A DNA stretch of 64,000 nt from Glebionis coronaria (lineage: Eukaryota > Streptophyta > Magnoliopsida > Asterales > Asteraceae): positions 534,366,038 to 534,430,037 of the forward strand of contig CM046876.1 in assembly GCA_025667525.1 (NCBI GenBank), read 5' to 3'. Of the stretch, positions 35,499 through 45,971 are shown in pieces (within the stretch, counting starts at the first letter, position 1; the number at the start of each line of letters is the position of its first letter). Position numbers and translations under genes: made by a program. The notes under the pieces are model-generated. The model saw only the letters and a list, made by a program, of their open reading frames with translations, did no database searches and was not told where the DNA came from.

Positions 35499-36326
35499 CT
35501 ATGGTCCTTCAAGTGTTCGCTCACCAACCTGGTCCCAGCAGATTGGGGCGCGACACTTTCTGCCATACAACATCTTGAAAAGAGCACACTTGATACATGC
35601 GTGCCAACTGTTGTTGTATGCAAACTCCACCAAACAGATATAATCGTCCCAATCACCCGTCCATTCCAATGCACATGACCTCAACATGTCTTACAATTTC
35701 TGAATCGTTCGCTCTGACTGCCCGTCTGTTTGAGGATGAAAAGCCGTGCTAAGCTTAAGTTGTGTACCCCAAGCTTTCTTCAGACTTTTCCAGAATCGCG
35801 AAGTGAATCGAGGATCTTTGTCTGAGACGATGCTGGATGGAGCACCGTGGAGTCTCATGATCTCCCTTCTATAAGTATCGGCGAGTTTACTGACCGAATC
35901 TTCCTTGCGGAATGGTAAGAAATGAGCTGATTTGGTAAGTCGATCTACGATAACCCAAATTGCATCGTGCTTCCTCTTGGTTGGTGGAAGACCAGTAACA
36001 AAATCCATGGTGATTTTGTCCCACTTCCAGTCTGGAATATCTAACGGTTGAAGAAGACTGTCAGATCGCTGATGCTCGATCTTAACCTGCTGGCAGATAA
36101 GACATTTGGAGACGTAAGTGGCAACATCCTGTTTCATACCACTCCACCAAAAGTACTGCTTGATGTCATGGTACATCTTGGTCGAACTAGGATGTATAGA
36201 GAATGGGGAGCTATGAGCCTCAGCTAACAAGGCTTCCTGGAGTTCTTGATCATCAGGAACACAAAGTCTCGTGCCCTGCCATAAGATACCATCTGCATCT
36301 ACTCGAAATTTTGTCTGCTTCTCCAA
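35499..36326 (-). pseudogene. Chromovirus integrase zinc domain and catalytic core
   Basis: The HHCC zinc site is visible (HSSPFSIHPSSTKMYHDI...CLICQQVK). ITMDFVTGLP and IWVIVDRLTKSAHF carry the first catalytic Asp, SIVSDKDPRFTSRFWKSL the second, and HPQTDGQSERTIQ the Glu. An in-frame TAA interrupts it at ~35688-35690 (after IQKL), and reading resumes as DMLRSCALEW with YNNSWH. The catalytic triad is intact. Confidence 0.9.
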
Positions 36327-36389
36327 ATTCTGAATTATCGCCCAGATTTCTCCATCATCTTTTTGAGATTCCTTGATCTTAGAGAGTAA

Positions 36390-36944
36390 CTAGGGTTCTA
36401 CTCTAAGATTAGCCCAGTAACCGTGTTGTCCATGTACCATGATCTCTATGTCTAGTCGCTCCAAGTCTCTTATGATTTCCTCCTCAATCTCAATGCCGTT
36501 GTTCATTCCGGACTTTCTGCTAAGTGCATCTGCTACTACATTCGCCTTGTCGGGATGATACTGCAGATTAATGTCATAATCCTTCAACAGCTCTAACCAT
36601 CTCCTCTGTATCATGTTCAATTCACGCTGAGTGAAGATATACTTCAAGCGCTTATGGTCCGTAGAAATGTCACATGATTCTCCAATAAGTAGTGCCTCCA
36701 TATCTTCAATGCAAACACGACTGCTACAAGTTCCAAATCATGTATAGGGTAATTTTCCTCATAAGGCTTATGCTGCCGTGAAGCGTACACGATCACTTTC
36801 CTATGTTGCATGAGAACACAACCAAGTCCCTTCCCCGATGCATCATTGTAGATTTGAAATCCACCCGTACCAGATGGGAGAGTAAGAATAGGTGCATATA
36901 CTAACTTCTGCTTCAGGTCTCCAAAGCTCTTCTCTCGTTCTTCA
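36390..36944 (-). pseudogene. Chromovirus RNase H
   Basis: Two frames meet near 36695. The upstream part (in frame with RT) reads [20 protein letters not shown] and ALKIWRHYL. The downstream part reads [36 protein letters not shown] and [11 protein letters not shown]. These are the DAS, TDH and ADALSR motifs of Gypsy RNase H. A one-base change causes the shift, and a stop (RVEP then TAG) ends the frame at 36390. Confidence 0.85.
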
Positions 36945-38389
36945 GTCTAGATGAATTTCTCCCATTTCCGCATCAGTTTGGTCAATGGTAGTGCTAGGCG
37001 AGAAAAGTTCTCCACGAACCTACGGTAATAGCCAGCTAAGCCTAGGAAACTGCGGACTTCAGTCGCTGATGTCAGCCTCGGCCACTTAGTAATAGCCTCA
37101 ACCTTCGCTGGATCCATAGTGATTCCTTCTGCTGATACAATGTGACCTAAGAATGCCACCTTGTCTAACCATAACTCACACTTGGAGAATTTTGCATACA
37201 ACTGCTTCTGGCGAAGAATCTTTAGTACTGTACGAAGATGGTCTTCGTGTTCGTCCTTGGACTTAGAAAAAATCAGAATGTCATCGATGAAGAGAATGAC
37301 GAACTTGTCTAGAAATTCATGGAAGATTCTGTTCATCAAATCCATTAACACTGTTAGAGCACTGGGCAGGCCGAATGGCATGACTACAAATTTGTAGTGG
37401 CCATAGCGTGTACGGAAAGCAGTCTTGGCGATGTCCTACTCCTTAACCCAAAGCTGATGGTATCCTGACCTTAGATCAATCTTGGAGAAATGTTTGGCCC
37501 CTTGGAGTTGGTCAAATAGATCGTCTATACGTGGGAGTGGATACCTATTCCTGATGGTATTCTTGTTGAGCTCGCGATAGTCTACGCAAAGACGCATACT
37601 GTCGTCCTTCTTCTTAACAAATAAGACCGGTGTGCCCCATGGAGATGCGCTCGGTCGAATGAAACCTCGTTCCAGAAGTTGTGGCAGTTGATCCTTCCGC
37701 TCCTTTAACTCTATGGGAGCCATGCGGTAAGGATCCTTGGAAATCGGCTCAGCTCCTGGGATGAGCTCGATATTAAATTCCACTTCACTTGCAGGTGGTA
37801 TGCCCGGAAGTTCTTCTAGAAATACATCTGGAATTTCTAACACTATCGACTGATCCTGAATTGATGGGGATTCAGCATCCATGTCATGAACAGTAGCTAG
37901 ATAACCCTCGCACCCATGTGACAGTAGTGCACGTGCTTGAAGGGTTGATATGATTTGTACAGATCTGCCGGGTACGAACCCGTTATGAATGTACTCTGGT
38001 GCATTCACATCACCGAAGATCACTCGATATGAATGGCAGTCTATGGTAGCATGATGCTTGGATAGCCAATCCATGCCCAAAATCTTGTCAAAATCATTCA
38101 TGTCCATCGGAAGTGCGTCAACAGGATGAACCTTGTCGTCAAACTCTAGGGGAAGGCTCTTGTACACATGGGTTATAAGTACAGAGTCTCTCAAAGGCGT
38201 GGAAATACTGAGTCTATTTTCTAGTGGCATGGGGAGTATCCTAACATTCTTGGCATAAGCAGTAGAAATGATCGAGTGAGTAGCACCCGTATCAAACAGA
38301 ACACATGCAGCTTGACCATACATATACAAGATTCCAGTGATGGTACCTGTAGACTTGTTGGCCTGATCGCGAGATGTTGTGTAAACGCG
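36945..38389 (-). pseudogene. Chromovirus protease and reverse transcriptase
   Basis: Protease near the N-terminus: [16 protein letters not shown], with DTG active site. After a linker ([16 protein letters not shown], a typical start of Gypsy RT) come [73 protein letters not shown], and the catalytic FIDD box in [20 protein letters not shown] at ~37434 splits the palm domain and another ends it at ~36945. All pieces share one frame, which is also the frame of the gag zinc knuckle, separated by a TGA at 38390. Confidence 0.92.
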
Positions 38390-38595
38390 TCAAGTAGTAG
38401 GAGGCGGCTTGGTATCAGCATGTCCCGATGTGCCCTCCATCTCGCCCTTGCGGCAGTCCTTCATGCGATGGCCAGGAAGACCACACTTGAAGCATGCGTC
38501 ACTGTCGCGGCGACATGGCCCTGGGTGCCTACGGTGGCAAGTAAAGCAAAGAGGATGAGTATATCCTCCAGCAGGTGTCCTGACAGGCTGAGAAC

Positions 38596-38668
38596 CTGAT
38601 AAAACATTATACATGAGACATGATAATAGGATACAAAGGACAATGTAGATAATCTTAAGATTGAATAC
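38596..38668 (-). other. Candidate intron 3 in chromovirus gag (73 bp)
   Basis: On the minus strand the donor is TG|GTATTC and the acceptor TTTTATCAG|GT. It is AT-rich with stops, while the flanks are coding. Phase 1: removal joins ...NRPAIT, one Gly codon and SQPVRTPAGG in one frame that leads into the zinc knuckle. Confidence 0.6.
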
Positions 38669-38748
38669 CAGTGATAGCTGGACGGTTAGGCTGCAAACCT
38701 CTCTGGTTCTGGTCCCTACCGTTACCATGATTCCTGGTAGAAGATTTG

Positions 38749-38809
38749 CTAATGTGTCAGAATTAAGAATTATAACATGTATCATACGAAAATACGTAAG
38801 TATAAGGAC
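38749..38809 (-). other. Candidate intron 2 in chromovirus gag (61 bp)
   Basis: Donor AG|GTCCTT, acceptor GACACATTAG|CA on the minus strand. Phase 2: removal joins HSNGS to KSSTRNHGNG through one Ser codon with no frame change. Short for a plant intron and with a weak donor, but the frame fit is exact. Confidence 0.55.
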
Positions 38810-38958
38810 CTGCTGCCATTGGAGTGTCCAGCGTTGTTACGGTAATTATCATTACCGCCACGCCTATCCGTAGCAGAATGGTCGTTAGTCTGACCGTTTC
38901 CCTTGGGCTGATTAGGCTGCTGCTGAGTAGCTGGCTGAGACCGGTCCCAGTCTTCTAC

Positions 38959-39042
38959 CTGGAAGATACAATTTAAAGAGATGAAAAATTGACATATACT
39001 GAAAGAATACGGATTGGTCACCACTTGAATACGAATGTTTAC
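38959..39042 (-). other. Candidate intron 1 in chromovirus gag (84 bp)
   Basis: Donor AG|GTAAAC, acceptor GTATCTTCCAG|GT on the minus strand, a better splice-site pair than the other two. However, the exact join would read TAG at once and leave the frames one base apart. Either this copy has an indel here or the real sites differ. Confidence 0.4.
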
Positions 39043-39766
39043 CTCTTATCAGGTCTCTCTGCTTCCCCGAACTCATCTCTCTCCTGCAGCATCTCCAACT
39101 TACGTGCTGCATCGGCCACTTGTGCTACCGTGTTGAACGTAGCACACACCAAGTTGTTTGCGACCGATGTGCGAAGAGCCCACCTGAAGTGGTGTGCCTG
39201 CTCTTCAGGAGTACCTGCCGCTGCACCAAGGAAATCAGCTAAGCGAAGAAAGCGCTTCATGAACTCGTTGCTATTCTCCCCAACTCTCTGTCGGATCCCA
39301 TGGTACTCTCTCTTCAGCTTGTCCTGCTCAGCCTTGAGAAAGAACTGCTCCATCACCCTATCTCTGAACTGAGCCCATGTCAAACCAGCCACCTAATTAT
39401 CACCTCCCTCAGACTGCTTCAGTGCTAACCACCAATTTAACACATCAACTTCGAACCGGTAGCATGCCAACCTCGACTTGAAAACGGGGTCACAGCCCAT
39501 AGCATCAAAGATCTTCTCAATGTGAGCCAACCAGCTTTTAGCTTCACTGGGGCTATCTGTTCTCTCGAAAGCTCGAGGACAGAGCTTGTTGAATCTCTCC
39601 AACTATGTGGCCAATTCACTGGAGGAGGCGGAGGAGGTGCTGGGTGATGCTGCTGATTGTTGGCAGCCTGAACCTCAGCCCTGATTTCGTTCCTTAGCTG
39701 AGGAAGCAAAGCTTGCATTGCAGCTTGGATTGGTGCATTGAGTTGTTCCCGCTCGCATGTGAGAAC

Positions 39767-39771
39767 CATCT
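39767..39771. repeat. Target-site duplication CATCT (left)
   Basis: Includes the complement of the gag ATG; matched at 48660-48664. Confidence 0.92.
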
Positions 39772-40206
39772 TGAAGGTCTACGATTTCTTAGGATTTGGC
39801 AATCTAAGAATGATCTATTGAAATGGAATGGAGAAGATGGAGGAAGAAGATGAACTAGAGAGAGAAAGAGGAGAGGAAAAGAAGGTAGAGAGAGAAAGTA
39901 AATTTATAAAATGAAAGTTGTAAAAATGAAAGAACCACCCCTCCTAACATGCTAGGAGGGGATATATATAGCCCACCCTACATGTGGGCTATATGGGCTA
40001 TACTGTTTACAACTGGATCACGAGCCTAATACATTAATATATCGTTGGAGCGACCTATCCTTCATAAATACGTAAAAACATATTTCCAACAATTTCCCCC
40101 TAAGGGAGGTTGCTCCAAGTTACAAAGTTCTAAATATTCTATATCTCGTGATCTATGCTAACTAAGATGTGACCGAGACTTTATTGGGAAAAACATATTT
40201 CCAACA
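39772..40206 (-). repeat. 3' LTR of the nested element (435 bp)
   Basis: TGAAGGTCTA...TTTCCAACA in plus sense. About ten differences by eye from 48225-48659. It carries an inverted repeat (CCCCTCCTAACATGCTAGGAGGGG, in two halves, near 39941-39962) and a second purine tract and LTR-start copy at 40092-40103. Confidence 0.92.
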
Positions 40207-40218
40207 ATCTCCCCCTAA
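40207..40218 (-). other. Polypurine tract of the nested element
   Basis: TTAGGGGGAGAT on the minus strand, directly before the LTR start TGTTGGAAATA. Confidence 0.88.
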
Positions 40219-40618
40219 GGGAGGTCACATCTTTTTACAAAATCTTAAACCTAGCATCTATGCTTGAGTCTTCGACCTTGTTCTTGTGAATATGCTTGAT
40301 GTGATCTTTGACTTAAGTCTTGAGCATGTTTTCTTGCCTTGACCTTGTGTATTCGTCACTTGTGACATTCGCCTCTTCGTGACTTCATGTTCCACATACT
40401 TATACCTTTAAATTCTTGAAAGCTTCAGAGTTTGATACAGCGGAAGACTTGACCTTCAGACTTTCTTGAATTTGTTGAAGTACTAATTGTATGTAGTATA
40501 AGCATGTGGTGACGACTTCTTCTGGATTGTACACCGCAATGCCACCTTCTTGTTACGCTGCATAAGACAGTTAGCAACAAACAATATACACGGATGAAAT
40601 AGCCTTGAACATTTCATT

Positions 40619-40903
40619 CTAATGCGGTAGCATTTTACCTCCGGTCGGTGAGGACCGTTGGACGATATTAAATATCGTACTTGTGGCAGGTAGTTTCAAT
40701 AAAGAACCTCCTTGACAAGATTTCGCGGGTAAACCCGTTCTCTTTACTCGACCGTCCAAAGCTGACTGCGAATGTAAAGAGTGAATCATTTGGATAATAT
40801 TATCCGCATGATTTGAAGCCGTCAATTCATGTTCCTGGAACAAGTGAAGTTCAATTAAGAACCGCACCATCGTTGCTTTCCAATTGTCAGTAGCTTGATT
40901 CAT
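40619..40903 (-). CDS. Unrecognised 94-residue ORF near the 3' end of the nested element
   Basis: Starts MNQATDNWKATMVRFLIEL and ends QRSSPTGGKMLPH. The C-terminal ~62 residues are nearly identical to the frame at 3-190. The N-terminal phrase resembles the short repeats at 40850-41240, so the start may lie in repeat sequence. No motif recognised; it may be the last trace of pol or a new ORF. Confidence 0.3.
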   Translation of the reverse strand: MNQATDNWKATMVRFLIELHLFQEHELTASNHADNIIQMIHSLHSQSALDGRVKRTGLPAKSCQGGSLLKLPATSTIFNIVQRSSPTGGKMLPH

Positions 40904-41240
40904 ATAGAATCTTGCAAGTTACCTACCAAGTGTTGTTTGATGTTAACACTAGAAGGATTTCCATTCGTCACTGTAAATACTTAATAGTATTACTCTGAAT
41001 GTTCTGGCAAGATCACTAAGATATTGCGTAGAGGCCTGGAACGTGTTTAAATTCATTTAAGAATTAAACCACTGTTGCTTTCCAGTTATCACAAGTTTGA
41101 TTCATAAAGAATCGCACAAGTCACCTACCATGAGCTTTTTGATATTCGCTCAAGAAGGATTTCCATCTTCATTGTAAATACTTTCGTATTACTCGGATGT
41201 TCAGGCAAGATCATGAAGATTTTGCGTAGGTATCTTAAGA
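40850..41240. repeat. Two-copy tandem repeat, ~190-bp unit
   Basis: The block with GTTGCTTTCCA, GATTCATA.AGAATC, ACCTACCA, GAAGGATTTCCAT, GTAAATACTT and GGCAAGATCA..AAGAT.TTGCGTAG occurs at about 40870-41035 and again at 41070-41232, diverged. Confidence 0.7.
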
Positions 41241-42914
41241 TCTTTCTTACTATTCACAGTGTGTGAAGAAGCAAGGAAATATGAAAGTGTGTCCTAATGA
41301 GATATTTGATGATCTTAAATGGCTCTAGACTCGATCGTGCATTTTGGATTTTTAGTGATCGGAGGCTGGAGAGGAGTGCCACCTTTTCAATACCAATTTA
41401 TTCGGAGTGAATAAAACAATAGATAATGTGTTGTCTCCGTGTGATTAAAACAAATATCTTTTGAGAGATATCTGAGTTAGCTGGGATGGGTTGTGCCTTG
41501 CATCACTGGGTCCATGATGTCTATCTTCAATATCGAGAATCATAAATGATCTCAATAGCATATGAATTGACCCGGTTTCTAACTAAGGTTGTAAGGAGGG
41601 CTTCTTTCTTTACACCCTTTATCTTTACAATTCTTTTTCATTCTTCAACCCCTTCAATGCTTACCAATACGTCATAACTAGCACCTTGTTGTGATTGTTC
41701 CAGTACTAACTTAAGTACTTGGTCGGCATTCAGCTACATTCACAATCTTTCTCCATCTTTCCTAAGGACTACTATTTCTAGCTATGGAATGTCCTTGGGA
41801 AGATTCCTCGGGTTCTAGAGAAATCATTGGAATTTAACCTATCCTACCATCCTTATGTCACCACAATCTTCACCGTCGTGAATAGAGATTTTTTGGGTAA
41901 GTGTATGTCACCATGAAATCCATTTTGAAGTGCAAATCCATTTTGCTCCCCCTTAACATATGCCACGATATCCGAAAACATTTCGCACATGTCGGGATGA
42001 GCTAACACGTTAAGTCAAACCATTTATGATTAATCATTTACCATATTAAATCACATTTTCTCCCCCATATTAAAAATATTAACCCAATCGATGTTTTTAA
42101 TATCAATTGATTTAATAGCATTTTAAGAAAATTTGGGAAGAAAGTTGCAAAGCCAAGTATCTTCATGAATTACACAAGCTCCCCCTCAAATTAATGAGGG
42201 TGTACTTGAAACGTAAATTAAATACCTTTTAAACACAAGTGTAAGGTATTTATCACGTGCAAAGATCAATTATGATAATGTATTCACAAAATTAGCAAAT
42301 TATGAGGTTGGACCTGAATGATGGAGAACATCATATGAAAGAAGCACATGCTTCTTGTTCACGAATGTTGGTCGCCTCATCATGTCAGAAGTTATCTCTT
42401 GACTCCATGTGTACGATTGATATTGTTGTCTTGACACCAACATGTGAACTTGGCACTTTCGGCGTCAAAGATTCTGAATGCTGGACAATTGCTCCCCCTC
42501 AATTGTTGACCCGTGTTCTATTGAAAGAACTGTAGTCGCTGTTTGAGTAGTCGCATCGTCGAGTATGTAGATATCAATTGTAAATTGCTTCGAATTGTGG
42601 AGTTGATAACTTCGGATTTTTGAAGTCAAAGCTTTCCGGTGAAATGCTTGACTTCAATGTGAAAAGCGGGTTACTATCGGAAATAATAGCAAACCCTATA
42701 GAGCATGTTTTAAAAACATTTAAACTTCTGCTCGAACTTTATTTACAACCCCGTGTCATTATTGAATGACATTTCTAGGTTCGTAAATATTATCGATTCC
42801 AGAAGACATGCTCGTTTTATCAAAACGTTTTTGAACACACAATTTTGAAAGATTTAGAAAAACCTTTTGAGAAATTTTTGAAAAATTGTGTTCAAAGTTT
42901 TGAAAACCAATTAC
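41241..42914 (-). other. Non-coding part of the nested element where pol would be expected
   Basis: About 1.7 kb with no frame matching a pol domain on either strand. It has several CTCCCCCT motifs (about 41947, 42060, 42180, 42490) that look like short purine tracts on the minus strand. An 77-residue frame at 42302-42535 on the plus strand is antisense and unrecognised. Confidence 0.5.
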
Positions 42915-43766
42915 TTGAGCTTAAGATTTGGAATATCTTAGGAAAGCTCAAGTCCGAGAAGTTGTAAACTTCTCGTTGTAAGGATAAGTTACCATCGGCG
43001 ATAAACTTTCCTTTTATTTGAAGGACGAGTCCTAAGCTGACATTTACTTAGAAGTCGTTTTCATGAGCTTGAAAACTTTGACTGTTTTAACGGAAAGCTC
43101 ATGGCCGAGAAAGGTTAATTTCTCGTTATGAGGAAAAGTTCTCTTATTTAAAAGATACACTTTCCTTTCTGAGCTTAAAACTTCGAATGTTTTAATACAA
43201 GCTCATGACCGAGAAAGGTGAATTTCTCGTTAAGAGGATAAGTTATCATAAAAGATAAACTTTCCTTTATTTTAAGTTCGAGTTACAGTCTGACATTTAA
43301 CTGTAAGTCATAGTGCATGAGCTTAAAAACTTCGAATGTTTTTAATATTAGCTCATGCCCGAGAAAACTTAATTTCTCGTTGTAAGGATAAGTTTATCAT
43401 CGACGATAAACTTTCCTGCCTTTGAATAGCGGGTTATAGACTGTCATTTATCTATAAGCCTTAATGCATGAGCTTAAAAACTTGGAATGTTTTTGATATA
43501 AGCTCATGCCCGAGAAAAATGAATTTCTCGTTTTTAGGATAAGTTTATCATCGGCGATAAACTTTCCTTTCTTTGATGAGCGAGTTACAGTCTGTGATGT
43601 GGCTATAAGTCCTTGTGCATGAGCTTAAAAACTTGGAATGTTTTTAATATAAGCTCATGCCCGAGAAAAATTAATTTCTCGTTGTTAGGATAAGTTTATC
43701 ATCGGCGATAAACTTTCCTTTCTTTGATGAACGAGTTACAGTCTGTGATGTGACTGTAAGTCCTGA
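42915..43766. repeat. Hairpin-rich tandem array, six units of ~107-152 bp
   Basis: Units begin with GAGCTTAAAAACTTnGAATG near 42917, 43064, 43171, 43319, 43468 and 43620. Within a unit, GAGCTTAAA pairs with the following AAGCTC, CGAGAAA with TTTCTCG, and AAGTTTATC with GATAAACTT across a short loop (CATCGGC-like). In the longer units ACAGTCTG pairs loosely with a following CTGTAA. The outermost copies are the most diverged and the two nearest the ORF the most alike. The array starts just after the stop of ORF B (minus strand). Confidence 0.88.
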
Positions 43767-43773
43767 GGTAAGC

Positions 43774-44640
43774 TTAACCATGAATCCCCTGAGACACTTG
43801 TTTCTCCGATATCTGCTTCTTCAGCAACCAAACTCTAAGAGTGTCCTTAGTTGAACGGTACACAACGATTGGACCGCTTCGTTCTTTTGGAACATCAACT
43901 TTGGTACCTGCAATCTCATTAGGAATTTGCATGCTTTGACATGGGTTAGCAATATCAATTATAGAAGCACCTGGGGGTTCACAGTTGGCTTTACTTGTGT
44001 CAGAGGTGGCCTGAGTAGATGATTCACTTATCTTAGTTGGCAAACGTTTCCTTTTATAGAAAACTTTAAGTTCAGGCTTAAGTGATGTATCATCTTTTTC
44101 AATTTCCTCCCTAGCAGTCTTAGTAGAGTCGGAGATTATCCTAGTTAAAGGGCACTCGTTTCCTACAAGAGTGAAAGTTCTACCAGTGGGGCGCCACATT
44201 TTACCAATGGGTTTGATTTTAGCAACCCACTGGGATTTAAGTCTAGCACGGGAGTTCACCTCATTAAGCAATTTTTTGATACAAGAGTCATGATTTGACG
44301 TAAAGACACATTTTCTACATGTTTTACAAGTAGCATATTTAATGTCCGAGTAATTCCTAGATGATTGATCGATGCTCCTAGGAGACGTCATGCTACGGTT
44401 AGCAGTGTTGGGTAATCTAGAAGGCATCTGACTAGGTTGGACATTGCTATCTCTTGCATGTGTCTTTTGCTTAGCTTCCCCAAGACCAGATTTATGGCAA
44501 ACGTTATTTGAACTAGTTCTAGACATGGTCTTGGTATTTTTTGGGAAACTAGAGGCAATCATGTTATTAGGTCTTGCTAAAACTGATTTAGTCACATTAG
44601 GCCTAGTTGGTGGAGTGACTGTTCTAGAAATATGACCCAA
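43774..44640 (-). pseudogene. Linker ORF B of the nested element, 288 residues
   Basis: Contains CKTCRKCVFTSNHDSCIKKL (cysteine-rich, possibly zinc-binding), MWRPTGRTFTLVGNECPLTR, and a Ser/Thr-rich tail ending KKQISEKQVSQGIHG. Similar phrases occur, as I recall, between gag and protease in Asteraceae Copia polyproteins. It is in another frame from ORF A and overlaps it by ~50 bp, so an indel near 44600-44645 or a programmed shift separates them. No catalytic residues. Confidence 0.7.
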
Positions 44641-45971
44641 ATCAACTTGGGAGGCAAACCGCGGTCTCGAGGATTGTGGTCGCTCGGATCTAAATGCAGT
44701 AGGTTGTCAGACAATCGGTTGTGTGACGAACTAATTTGTAGGCGGTTTCCCAAGATTGATGGTTTTTCAAGCTTAGTGTCCACACTAGGTCCTCTAGTTT
44801 TCCTTAACTCGTTTTTCAACGCAGCTATAGCAAAAACCTTTTCCTGAACTTGGGCTTTTAACGTTTCATTCTCTTTGAGCAATCTATCTTGGGATGCCAA
44901 TTTAGACTCTAGTAACTGAATTTGTTTCAAAAGATTTTCCTTTTCAGCTTTAGAATCTAAAACTTTTTGATCCAATTTTCTTTCAAGAACAACGTTTGAC
45001 TTTTCAAGTTTTTCAAAGTATGTTTCAAATTTGTTCATTTTCTTAGAAAATTCAAGTTTGGCATCCTCAAGATCTTTTGATTGTTGAGCTACAATCGTTT
45101 TGAGCTCTCTAATCTTAGAATCAGAAGCAGTCAATGAAGCAGTCAAAAGACAATTATCATGATGTTTAGCATTTTGAACACTTTCTCCCCCATTATGACT
45201 CACATCGGATGAATAAGAAGTGGTATTTCTATCACTCTTTTCCATCCCATGTTTGTCATAATTAGGTTCAGAATGCTCAATATGCGGTATGGCATCAGTA
45301 TATGCATCATAAACAACATTACATTCTACCATGTTTGCAGGCTCTTCGTCATAAACGGGTGAGGTGTCATCAAAAGAGATCTCGTGAACATTCCCTGACG
45401 TGCCACTGGTATCATGTTTTCCTCCTGATTCCGTGCTCTTACCATCGTTATGCTCCAAGTTGTCAACCGTATGACCATTCTCCTCTTGCATCTGCATCAT
45501 AGATTCTTGCATTCCATTATCATACACTTGCTGAAGTCGAGATCTTTCATAAATCGAAGACGAGACCGATGTAATGAGTTTCAATATTGTATCACGGAAA
45601 ACTCGAAGCTCGGTATGTGTATCTCGAAGAAAAGATTGGCAAATCACTGAACTTTCAGTCTTGATGATATTGTATTGGAGGAAAGGCGTGAGTTGTGTCA
45701 CAAGAGTCTTATATGCATGTGCCGATGCAGAGTGATTGAAGTTTTCATTGTTGAGTTGCTCGGTGAGTTGGGTCAAAGTGGTGAATATTGAGTCGATGAA
45801 TATATGACGATCTTGTCCAAAGATGGTCACAAATTCGCTCCCTCCTTGAATCCATGAAAGAGTGACAAGATGAGACTGGAGCATTCGAAATGAAGTAATG
45901 CCACTTTTCCTAACTTTGTTTTGCATTGAATGCGATTCTCCCTTTTGACATGTCGAATCGAACGAATCCAT
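44592..45971 (-). CDS. Linker ORF A of the nested element, 459 residues, coiled coil
   Basis: The longest frame of the element. Residues 1-150 are helical and unrecognised (MDSFDSTCQKGESHSMQ..., IFIDSIFTTLTQLTEQLNN). 150-270 are polar and acidic. 270-400 form a long coiled coil (IRELKTIVAQQSKDLEDAK, FETYFEKLEKSNVVLERKL, LLKQIQLLESKLASQDRLL, QVQEKVFAIAALKNELRK). The last phrase is characteristic of Copia linkers in Asteraceae as I remember them. The retained length suggests selection until recently or recent copying. It may provide a structural protein in place of gag. It is not a host gene: it lies wholly between PBS and PPT. Confidence 0.7.
   Translation of the reverse strand: MDSFDSTCQKGESHSMQNKVRKSGITSFRMLQSHLVTLSWIQGGSEFVTIFGQDRHIFIDSIFTTLTQLTEQLNNENFNHSASAHAYKTLVTQLTPFLQYNIIKTESSVICQSFLRDTHTELRVFRDTILKLITSVSSSIYERSRLQQVYDNGMQESMMQMQEENGHTVDNLEHNDGKSTESGGKHDTSGTSGNVHEISFDDTSPVYDEEPANMVECNVVYDAYTDAIPHIEHSEPNYDKHGMEKSDRNTTSYSSDVSHNGGESVQNAKHHDNCLLTASLTASDSKIRELKTIVAQQSKDLEDAKLEFSKKMNKFETYFEKLEKSNVVLERKLDQKVLDSKAEKENLLKQIQLLESKLASQDRLLKENETLKAQVQEKVFAIAALKNELRKTRGPSVDTKLEKPSILGNRLQISSSHNRLSDNLLHLDPSDHNPRDRGLPPKLIWVIFLEQSLHQLGLM

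Larger units (their letters stand above)
38390..39769 (-). pseudogene. Chromovirus gag with intron-like segments
   Basis: ATG at 39769 opens MVLTCEREQLNAPIQAAMQ. After a proline run the frame shifts (~39603) to FNKLCPRAFERT...SWLAHIEKIFDAMGC and, past a TAA at 39393, GLTWAQFRDRVMEQFF, the retrotransposon-gag domain. The Gln/Asn-rich region and the zinc knuckle CFKCGLPGHRMKDC, preceded by CFTCHRRHPGPC, lie in three further frames separated by three AT-rich segments. Two of these can be removed as GT-AG introns with the frame kept. The nested element sits immediately upstream of the ATG, cutting gag off from its LTR. Confidence 0.85.

Noticed and set aside
40480..40630. GT...AG segment after the 94-residue ORF (GGTAAAATG ... 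TATGCAG) as an intron
   Set aside because: Joining at those sites gives an immediate stop, and the left-edge copy gives no better frame.
42915..43766. CRISPR-like array
   Set aside because: The whole unit repeats, with no unique spacers of uniform length; plant retroelement context.
44592..45971. Host coiled-coil protein gene
   Set aside because: Lies between PBS and PPT of an LTR element and has phrases typical of Copia linkers.
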